Assembly (NCBI GenBank): GCA_937901225.1
Contig: CALCGX010000102.1
Coordinates: 1-7,912 of the forward strand
DNA length: 7,912 nucleotides
Source: an uncultured Bacteroidales bacterium
Lineage (GTDB): Bacteria; Bacteroidota; Bacteroidia; Bacteroidales; Paludibacteraceae
Direction: 5' to 3'
The position numbers and the translations under genes were made by a program. The notes beneath the pieces were generated by a model. It was not told the DNA's origin. It saw nothing but the letters and a program-made list of their open reading frames with translations, and searched no databases. Below, piece by piece: positions 1 to 5,619 of this stretch (the first letter of the stretch is position 1; each line of letters opens with the position of its first letter).

Positions 1-811
1 ATGCGCCATAGTCCGTACCACGGCGTGAACGGCGGAACTCATCTGCTGTCAGCACTTGCATATGTGGTTTAGCCACGTTCGCTCCGAAATACGAGTCATA
101 AGTCACTTGGAAATGACCTTGCTCCGCACGGCTCTTCTTAGTAGTCACCAGCACCACACCGTTCGCACCACGTGTACCATAGATAGCCGCACTAGCTGCA
201 TCCTTCAACACGGTGATACTCTCAATGTCTTGCGAACTGATATTGCGGATATCGCCACCAGCTATACCGTCGATAACATACAAAGGCTCATTGCTGCCGC
301 TCAGCGAACCAGCACCACGGATCTGCAACGAAGAATTGGAGTTAGGATCTGCCGCACTAGTGGTATTCACCGTCAAACCAGCTACCTTACCTACGAGCAT
401 CTCCATAGGGTTGTTCATCGGACCTTTGACAAAATCCTTGCTGTCCACCTGCACAATCGAACTGGACACTTCTTTCTTACTCAGACTTCCATAACCAATC
501 ACCACTACCTCTTCCATGCCGACACTCATCTCTGCCATTACGACATCAATAAGCTGACGACCTTCCACGGCAATCGTTTGGCTTTCATAGCCTACATACG
601 AAAACTCTAACACAGCATCCGCTCCAATGTTGCTCAGCTGATAGTTTCCGTCAAAATCGGTCACTGTACCATTGCTGGTACCTTTTACTACAACTGACGC
701 ACCAATGATGGTCTCACCCTTGGTGTCAGTCACTGTACCACGCACGTCCTGCGCCAATGTGTGCACCAATGCGCTACACGCGAGGACCATGATCATGAGA
801 AACTTTTTCAT
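1..811 (-). CDS. susC: SusC/RagA-family TonB-linked outer-membrane transporter, N-terminal part (cut by window edge)
   Basis: Reading leftwards from the ATG at 811, 270 codons stay open to the window edge, so only the first quarter or so of a roughly 1000-residue family protein is present. Residues 1-20 form a signal peptide with likely cleavage after HTLA. Residues about 23-98 are a carboxypeptidase-D-like regulatory domain (GTVTDTKGETIIGASVVVKG, then DFDGNYQL and SYVGYESQ). The SusC signature EEVVVIGYGSLSKKEV follows at 100-115. A TonB plug domain begins near 115, with LQIRGAGSL, LYVIDGIAGGD and ITVLKDAASAAIYGTRGANG (199-218). There is no STN domain ahead of the regulatory domain, so it is not a FecI/FecR-type signal transducer, which fits control by the nearby SusR-like protein. 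Known of the family: it imports oligosaccharides through the outer membrane with a SusD lipoprotein lid, using TonB energy. The gene starts 19 bases after the GH97 stop, so the two are almost surely co-transcribed. Starch or maltodextrin as substrate is inferred from the neighbours, not from this fragment. Confidence 0.95.
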   Translation of the reverse strand, partial: MKKFLMIMVLACSALVHTLAQDVRGTVTDTKGETIIGASVVVKGTSNGTVTDFDGNYQLSNIGADAVLEFSYVGYESQTIAVEGRQLIDVVMAEMSVGMEEVVVIGYGSLSKKEVSSSIVQVDSKDFVKGPMNNPMEMLVGKVAGLTVNTTSAADPNSNSSLQIRGAGSLSGSNEPLYVIDGIAGGDIRNISSQDIESITVLKDAASAAIYGTRGANGVVLVTTKKSRAEQGHFQVTYDSYFGANVAKPHMQVLTADEFRRSRRGTDYGA

Positions 812-830
812 AACATATTATATTTTGGGG

Positions 831-2822
831 TTAATTTGTTTTCTTTACTTGTGCGGCAAATCCGCCGCCTGCGGCCATCTTCACTGTCATTTTATCACCT
901 TTCTTCACACAATACTCCTTTATATCATATGCGTACGGGCGCGTACGCCAGTCCGCATCCTCTGCATCGCACCAAAGTGTCATTGCATATTCAGCGCCTT
1001 CATCTAGCATATCTAGTACAAGTTCTGAAGTGCGTGCTTCCTCGTCGGTGATACCGCCGATATACCATGTATCACCTCCACGTTCTTGACGAGCATAGAT
1101 ACAGTAATCACCTATCTTGCCGTCCATAAGCAGCGAGCGTTCCCAGTCGCATGGCACCTGCTCCACAAAGCGGAATGCTTCTGGATGCTCCATATAGTGC
1201 TCTGGCAAATCACAAACCATTTGCAGTGGCGAATAGAAGCATACGAACAAACCCAACTGGTTCATCAGCGTTGAGTGTACACGCGTGGTAGGGATTACTG
1301 GATTCTCAAAGTGGAACACACCTGGTGTGTAGTCCACAGGGCCCGCCAAAATACGAGTATAAGGTAATACCGTCACGTGTTCACATGGGCTTCCGCCGTC
1401 GCGGCTCCATGCATTCCACTCCTGACCACGGACGCCCTCTTGCGTCATGAGGTTAGGGTAGGTGCGCTGCAAGCCTGTAGGCATCACAGGCTCGTGGTTA
1501 TCAATGCTAATTTGGTATTTCGCTGCCGTTTCTATCACTTTGCGGTAGTGTCGCACACCCGACTGACCTTTGTTCCACTGCAGGCCGTCCAAGGTGCGAA
1601 TAATAGGCGCTACATAGCCCGTCTTTATGGCATTGATGCCGTGCGCTGCATGATATTGATATGCTTCTTCCAATACCTTCTCATAATCTGCCGCATTACC
1701 GCCTGTCTCGTTGTGACCCACGATCTCCACGCCTAGACTATCTGCCAAACGGCTCAAATAATCCATGTCCCAATCGGGATAGGACTCCGTGAAGGAGAAA
1801 TGACGCCAGTCTTCCCAACCTTTGTTCCAACCTTCAGCCAACACGCCCTCTATTCCATGTTCCTTTGCAAAACGTAAGTACTTCTCCATGTTCTCGGTAG
1901 TGGCACCGTGCTGCGGTCCCATCTCCCAAGTCATGGTCTTGATATGCATACCCCACCAGATACCAATAAACTTCATAGGCTTAATCCATGACGTATCTTC
2001 GATTTTACATGGTTCGTTGAGATTGAGCATGATGCGTGAAGCTGTGAGTTCTTGTAAATCATCCGCAAGGATCAACATACGCCAAGGTGTAGCGAAGGGT
2101 ACGGATTCGTACGCTTTGATGGGAGTAACTTGAGTTTGTGGATTGAGCCAAGGGGTGAGATAGAGTTTGAGAGCACCATCTTGCATATATAAATTTTGAG
2201 CTGGATAATCATATAGTGCTGCCTCATGTACAAAAGCATAGCCTCCATTGGTTAGTTCCAAAGTAATAGGCGAGCACATGGTGTCTTTTTGCGAAAGTGG
2301 AGCTTTCTCCCAGAGACCTTCATAATATTCTGTGAGCCAAGGTATGGACCAAGCATGGTGGTCAGATACGAATCGGTATTCAGTAGCTTCATCGGTGATG
2401 GTAAGCGATTTAGAAGATTGTTTAGGGAAAATATATCTGAATGCCAATCCATCATTATACACACGGAAAGCAATCTTCATCTTTAGACCAGATTGATGCT
2501 TTAGACCCACGATTAGTTCATTGTGCTGATTATGGATAGTTCGTTCCTCTCCCCAAACCGTTTCCCAAGATGTATTTACAGCGTTGGTTGTGGTGTTGGT
2601 AATAGAAAACTTCTGGGTAAGATCATTTTCTTGGCTTACGATGCCAAGCTTAGACCAATCCAAAATGAGTTGTCCATCTTTGGTTACATGGTAGGTTGGA
2701 GTTCCTTGTTCGTCTAAACGAAATTCTAGACCAATCGTTCCATCAGGAGATTGAAGATTGACACAATGATGGCATGAAGCCATGCTGAGTGCGATAAAGC
2801 CAAGTAGTAAGATACGTTTCAT
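831..2822 (-). CDS. susB: GH97 alpha-glucosidase, SusB-like, inverting type, probable periplasmic lipoprotein
   Basis: A complete 663-residue glycoside hydrolase family 97 protein, somewhat shorter than B. thetaiotaomicron SusB (738 residues). The N-terminus has a lipobox ending at Cys17 (LSMASC), followed by HHC with no acidic surface-export signal, so a periplasmic lipoprotein is likely. Approximate layout: beta-sandwich domain 20-270, catalytic barrel 275-560, C-terminal beta domain 563-660. Barrel motifs visible are AEGWNKGWEDW (329-339), GHNETGG (369-375), DNHEP (441-445) and QEGVRGQEWNAW (461-472). By spacing, E372, E444, E462 and E468 match SusB E439, E508, E526 and E532, the base, calcium and acid residues of the inverting subgroup. 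The strand where retaining GH97 enzymes carry a nucleophile Asp reads AIKTGYV (398-404) with no Asp, which also argues for inversion. Expected role: cut non-reducing-end alpha-glucosidic bonds of malto-oligosaccharides to give glucose. It is the first gene of an operon with the downstream SusC gene and is transcribed away from the SusR-like gene. The start is the only ATG fitting the signal peptide. Confidence 0.95.
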   Translation of the reverse strand: MKRILLLGFIALSMASCHHCVNLQSPDGTIGLEFRLDEQGTPTYHVTKDGQLILDWSKLGIVSQENDLTQKFSITNTTTNAVNTSWETVWGEERTIHNQHNELIVGLKHQSGLKMKIAFRVYNDGLAFRYIFPKQSSKSLTITDEATEYRFVSDHHAWSIPWLTEYYEGLWEKAPLSQKDTMCSPITLELTNGGYAFVHEAALYDYPAQNLYMQDGALKLYLTPWLNPQTQVTPIKAYESVPFATPWRMLILADDLQELTASRIMLNLNEPCKIEDTSWIKPMKFIGIWWGMHIKTMTWEMGPQHGATTENMEKYLRFAKEHGIEGVLAEGWNKGWEDWRHFSFTESYPDWDMDYLSRLADSLGVEIVGHNETGGNAADYEKVLEEAYQYHAAHGINAIKTGYVAPIIRTLDGLQWNKGQSGVRHYRKVIETAAKYQISIDNHEPVMPTGLQRTYPNLMTQEGVRGQEWNAWSRDGGSPCEHVTVLPYTRILAGPVDYTPGVFHFENPVIPTTRVHSTLMNQLGLFVCFYSPLQMVCDLPEHYMEHPEAFRFVEQVPCDWERSLLMDGKIGDYCIYARQERGGDTWYIGGITDEEARTSELVLDMLDEGAEYAMTLWCDAEDADWRTRPYAYDIKEYCVKKGDKMTVKMAAGGGFAAQVKKTN

Positions 2823-2847
2823 GATAAAAATTTAATTTTTAATACGA

Positions 2848-2855
2848 CAAAGGTA
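2848..2855 (-). promoter_or_regulatory. -7 box of the GH97-susC operon promoter, weak -33
   Basis: On the minus strand this reads TACCTTTG, an exact match to the Bacteroidetes TAnnTTTG -7 element, about 25 bases ahead of the GH97 ATG. At the -33 distance (19 bases upstream, positions 2875-2878) the sequence is TTCT rather than TTTG. A good -7 with a poor -33 is what an activator-dependent promoter would show (inference). The leader after the box is very A+T-rich (2823-2843) and has no Shine-Dalgarno sequence, as is usual for this phylum. Confidence 0.75.
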
Positions 2856-2868
2856 CAGCTTTTTTATG

Positions 2869-2902
2869 ATATCTAGAAAAAATCTTAATAATATCTAGAA
2901 AA
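2869..2902. repeat. Two perfect 12-base direct repeats, candidate activator operator
   Basis: ATATCTAGAAAA occurs at 2869-2880 and again at 2891-2902, a period of 22 bases or about two helical turns, so both copies would face the same side of the DNA. Each has the palindromic core TCTAGA. Relative to a start expected near 2841 for the GH97 transcript, the copies sit at roughly -28 to -39 and -50 to -61, covering and flanking the missing -33 element. That is the usual place for an activator that contacts RNA polymerase. The likely binder is the divergent SusR-like protein, but this is inferred from position only. Confidence 0.7.
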
Positions 2903-2926
2903 TTTAGAATATATTTTCAGTAATAT

Positions 2927-2957
2927 TTTGTTATCTAAAAACTATTTTGTACCTTTG
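2927..2957 (+). promoter_or_regulatory. Promoter of the susR-like gene
   Basis: TTTG at 2927-2930 and TACCTTTG at 2950-2957 are separated by 19 bases, a full match to the Bacteroidetes vegetative promoter. Transcription should begin around 2964, giving a leader of only about 13 bases before the ATG at 2977. This settles the start: an in-frame TTG at 2947 lies inside the promoter, so it cannot be the start of a transcript made here. Confidence 0.85.
2931..2942. repeat. Degenerate third copy of the 12-base operator-like repeat
   Basis: TTATCTAAAAAC matches ATATCTAGAAAA at 9 of 12 positions, in the same orientation, 40 bases beyond the second perfect copy. It lies in the spacer between the -33 and -7 boxes of the susR-like promoter, where a bound protein would block RNA polymerase. 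The match is short and in A+T-rich DNA, so chance is a real possibility. Confidence 0.35.
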
Positions 2958-2976
2958 CACTCAAAACGATTATACC

Positions 2977-4548
2977 ATGAAAATAAGATGGCTGTTTACG
3001 CTGATTTTTGCGAGTAGTATATTGTCGCTATTCCCAAGTAATTACTCGATTTCTTCGGATATTTTACTGTTGAATAAAGCGCTTGATTCACGTACTGAAT
3101 ACGAGGGTGTTAAACGAGCTCGTATTGATAGTTTGATGCGCGCTTTATACTTATCAGATGATCCGTATAATATCTATAAAAATATCTATGAGGAATATAA
3201 ATCATATAATTATGATACTGCACTGATATATGCGCATCTAATGCAAGAAGAAGCGCGTGAAAAAGGAGATGAGCACTCTATGGTGGACGCATGTATTGCC
3301 AATGCATTTGTATATCTCTCTGGGGGACTGTTCAAAGAAGCATATGATATTTTAGCCCCGATGGAAAATGCATATGCCAACTTACCGAACCTATATTATC
3401 TGACGTATGCACGTCTATTATGGGATATGGCAGATTATGCTGGAGGAGAAAAGTGCAATGCATACAATGCACAGGCCAAGCAATACATCGAACACATTAT
3501 CAATCGTAGTTCTCCTGCAGATTCCGCCCAATATTGGTATCCTATGGCAGCCATAGATTTACGTTCGGGTAATTATGTACAAAGTATAGCACGAATGCAA
3601 GAGGTGCTCAAAGATACTCGCTGCTCGGATCATGACTATGCCATCTATGAGAGTTCGCTGGCCTTTCTATACTATCAGATAGGAGATGCAGATAGAGCGC
3701 TGCATCATTATATTCGTGCTGCGATATACGATATACAAAGTTGTACCAATGAAACCGTAGCCCTACGTATGGTCGCAGAACTATTTTTTGAGCAAGGTGA
3801 GGTGGACATGTCAGAGCAATATATTCGTATCGCAATGAACGATGCAAAACGGTACCATGCTCGTCATAGACAAGTGAGCATTTCGCAAATATTGCCCATC
3901 ATAGAACAACAACAAAATGTCAATTATCAACAACAGCGACGAATAGCAATCATCTTGCTTGCAGTAGCGATCATCTTACTCGTCATGTTCTGCATAGCGA
4001 TGATAGTGACCATGCGTCGCAATAAAATCATCAACGCTGCACGAACTACCATACAGACCATGAACCAAAATTTGATTGTAGCTAACAAACTGAAAGAATC
4101 CATGCTGAGCACATTGCTCGCAGGTAACTCACGGTATTTGGCAAGTGTAGAGCAGTATCAACAACGCGTAAAAGAGTATGCCAGTCAGAGACGCTACTCC
4201 GACCTGATGAGTGTTCCAAAGAACGTGGATGCACATCTCAGGCGCGTAAATATGAATCATCAATTGGATCAGACATTGCTAGAGTTATATCCTAATTTTG
4301 GGGAAGAATTCAACAACCTGCTGCGCCCAGAGGAACGATTTGAGTTGAAGAAAAACGAACTATTAAACACACCCATGCGCATCTTTGCGCTGATTCGACT
4401 GGGCATCACGCATCATGATACCATTGCGGAGATTTTAGATTGTAGTATCAACACTGTTTACACCTACAAGACGAAGACTATCCTACGGTCAGACCTAAGC
4501 GCGGAGGCGTTCTACGAAGCACTCATGCAAATCTCTGCATTTAATTGA
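2977..4548 (+). CDS. susR: SusR-like membrane-spanning transcriptional regulator (TPR-like repeats, DUF6377-type C-terminus)
   Basis: A 523-residue protein, close to the roughly 540 residues of B. thetaiotaomicron SusR. Residues 1-20 (MKIRWLFTLIFASSILSLF) look like a signal peptide. Residues about 60-300 are helical TPR-like repeats, for example LYYQIGDADRALHHYIRAA (231-249) and FFEQGEVDMSEQYIRIAM (270-287). A single membrane helix spans about 323-346 and is followed by RRNK, placing the repeats in the periplasm and the C-terminus in the cytoplasm. The C-terminal part (about 430-515) reads LYPNFGEEFNNLLRPEERFELKK-like, then FALIRLGITHHDTIAEILDC and SINTVYTYKTKTIL, a LuxR/GerE-like helix-turn-helix typical of DUF6377 proteins. 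Known: SusR activates sus genes in response to maltose or larger maltodextrins. Here it is divergent from the GH97-susC operon, whose promoter it probably activates. There is no clear terminator after it. Its first half is markedly richer in A+T than its second half. The ATG at 2977 is chosen because the promoter overlaps the upstream TTG. Confidence 0.88.
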   Translation: MKIRWLFTLIFASSILSLFPSNYSISSDILLLNKALDSRTEYEGVKRARIDSLMRALYLSDDPYNIYKNIYEEYKSYNYDTALIYAHLMQEEAREKGDEHSMVDACIANAFVYLSGGLFKEAYDILAPMENAYANLPNLYYLTYARLLWDMADYAGGEKCNAYNAQAKQYIEHIINRSSPADSAQYWYPMAAIDLRSGNYVQSIARMQEVLKDTRCSDHDYAIYESSLAFLYYQIGDADRALHHYIRAAIYDIQSCTNETVALRMVAELFFEQGEVDMSEQYIRIAMNDAKRYHARHRQVSISQILPIIEQQQNVNYQQQRRIAIILLAVAIILLVMFCIAMIVTMRRNKIINAARTTIQTMNQNLIVANKLKESMLSTLLAGNSRYLASVEQYQQRVKEYASQRRYSDLMSVPKNVDAHLRRVNMNHQLDQTLLELYPNFGEEFNNLLRPEERFELKKNELLNTPMRIFALIRLGITHHDTIAEILDCSINTVYTYKTKTILRSDLSAEAFYEALMQISAFN

Positions 4549-4656
4549 TACACGAATATTGAAACCAAGACAAGCCAAAGGCCAACGAGAAGACAGCATG
4601 CACTAGCCAATTCTTAATAAAAAGCAATATTTTTACGCAAAAATCCACCTTTTTAT

Positions 4657-4687
4657 TTTGTTTGTCCAAAAAAAATGTGTACCTTTG
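4657..4687 (+). promoter_or_regulatory. Promoter of the AraC-family gene
   Basis: TTTG at 4657-4660 and TACCTTTG at 4680-4687 are 19 bases apart, the same arrangement as the susR-like promoter, and both continue as TACCTTTGCA. The predicted start near 4694 leaves about 15 leader bases before the ATG at 4709. The in-frame TTG at 4658 falls inside the -33 box and is not a credible start. The promoter suggests this gene is transcribed independently of the upstream regulator. Confidence 0.85.
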
Positions 4688-4708
4688 CAGCGTAAAATCA
4701 TTCCAACT

Positions 4709-5554
4709 ATGCAAAACGAAATACCTTTGATTGATTGCCCGATTGATTACATCTTTGGCGAGGCAAGCGGTAAAGTGCTCAACGAGTACATGCGCTTCCC
4801 ATGTAAGATAAAGTGCGGCGTATATGCATTCATGGCGGCTGGTACAGCGCGTGCAACGGTGAATATCACCCAGTACAACTTCAAGGAGAACGATGTGCTC
4901 TACCTTGCGCCCAATAGTTTCTTCCTCGTGCATGAGTTTAGCGAAGATGCACGCGTGATGTACATCGTGCTTTCATCTTCCTTCCTGGAGAAGAATGCCT
5001 ACAGCATTCGTCGCCCTCGCTTGACGGGAATGGAGGCCTGTCAGATCGTGCATGTGACGGAGGAGCAAAAGCAAGTCATCCTACATTTCTCAGCCGTACT
5101 CGAGGAGGCGGTCAACTGCACCCCCAGCATGGTGGACACCGAACGCATGGTGCATGTGTACAACCTTATCCACCTGGTGTTCCACGACTATTTCGTGGCA
5201 AATAGCGAGACCAAAGCCCAACCAATGGACCGCAAATCGGAGATCTATCAGGAATACAGCGAATTGGTGATGAAGCACTATCACGAATGGCATCACGTGG
5301 CGGAATATGCTTCAGCCATGCATATCACGGTGCCTCATCTCTGCTCCACCATCAAGCAAGCCAGTTCGCGTACGGCTGGCGACTTGATCGTAGAGGCGAT
5401 CATCACCGATGCCAAAGCCCAACTCAAACTATCCATTGTTCCAGTCAAGGAGATAGCCAGCAACCTTGGATTTGAGAATGTGGCGTTTTTCAACCGATTC
5501 TTCAAAACCCACACGGGCATTACACCGAAGAACTACCGAAACGGGGAAGACTAA
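4709..5554 (+). CDS. AraC-family transcriptional regulator
   Basis: A 281-residue cytoplasmic DNA-binding protein of ordinary AraC-family length. The N-terminal part (about 25-100) is a cupin-like sensor domain, with CGVYAFMAAGTARATVNITQ, then NDVLYLAPNSFF and VMYIVLSSSFLEKN. The C-terminal domain (about 186-277) holds two helix-turn-helix units. The first is VAEYASAMHITVPHLCSTIK (197-216); the second is VKEIASNLGFENVAFFNRFF (246-265), followed by KTHTGITPKNYR, the family's most conserved stretch. No membrane segment or signal peptide is present. The effector and target genes cannot be read from the sequence. It has its own promoter and a strong terminator, so it is probably monocistronic. 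It might regulate the adjacent locus, itself or distant genes. G+C is visibly higher than in the start of the susR-like gene. The ATG at 4709 is preferred over the upstream TTG for the promoter reason given for that site. Confidence 0.93.
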   Translation: MQNEIPLIDCPIDYIFGEASGKVLNEYMRFPCKIKCGVYAFMAAGTARATVNITQYNFKENDVLYLAPNSFFLVHEFSEDARVMYIVLSSSFLEKNAYSIRRPRLTGMEACQIVHVTEEQKQVILHFSAVLEEAVNCTPSMVDTERMVHVYNLIHLVFHDYFVANSETKAQPMDRKSEIYQEYSELVMKHYHEWHHVAEYASAMHITVPHLCSTIKQASSRTAGDLIVEAIITDAKAQLKLSIVPVKEIASNLGFENVAFFNRFFKTHTGITPKNYRNGED

Positions 5555-5581
5555 AGAATTATTATTTTTTTTTCATACCAT

Positions 5582-5612
5582 TCCGCTATCCTTCTTAAGG
5601 GTAGCGGATTTT
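5582..5612 (+). terminator. Intrinsic terminator after the AraC gene
   Basis: TCCGCTATCC (5582-5591) pairs with GGGTAGCGGA (5599-5608) with one T-G wobble. Two further inner T-A pairs give a 12-pair stem with a three-base loop, followed by TTTTATTT on the plus strand. It begins 27 bases after the AraC stop. It stands between convergent genes, but on the minus strand the hairpin is followed by an A-rich rather than a T-rich tract, so it should mainly stop plus-strand transcription. Confidence 0.82.
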
Positions 5613-5619
5613 ATTTGAA

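Noticed and set aside
56..610. Long plus-strand open frame opposite the SusC gene
   Set aside because: It is antisense to a clearly conserved SusC N-terminus and encodes a low-complexity His/Thr-rich protein with no recognisable domain or promoter.
769..811. Cys12 of the SusC signal peptide as a lipobox (VLAC)
   Set aside because: The family are beta-barrel proteins cleaved by signal peptidase I, and a better site follows at HTLA/QD after residue 20.
2287..2486. Small open frames on both strands inside the GH97 gene
   Set aside because: They are shadows of the GH97 frame with no conserved features; the low G+C there does not create a frameshift in the main gene.
2869..2942. The repeats as a CRISPR array or mobile-element end
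   Set aside because: Units are 12 bases, with two good copies and 10-base spacing, there are no cas genes or transposase, and placement at a promoter fits an operator.
2947..2976. TTG start giving a 10-residue longer SusR-like protein
   Set aside because: The codon lies within the promoter and the extension would bury the signal peptide; the ATG at 2977 fits both.
4629..4644. Hairpin ATTTTT-ACGC-AAAAAT as terminator of the susR-like gene
   Set aside because: Six A-T pairs only, with no G-C pairs and no immediate T-tract, so it is too weak. The region more likely serves as A+T-rich DNA upstream of the AraC promoter.
4541..4933. Minus-strand open frame across the regulator/AraC gap
   Set aside because: It overlaps the AraC coding region and its promoter, has no family features, and lacks a TAnnTTTG element of its own.
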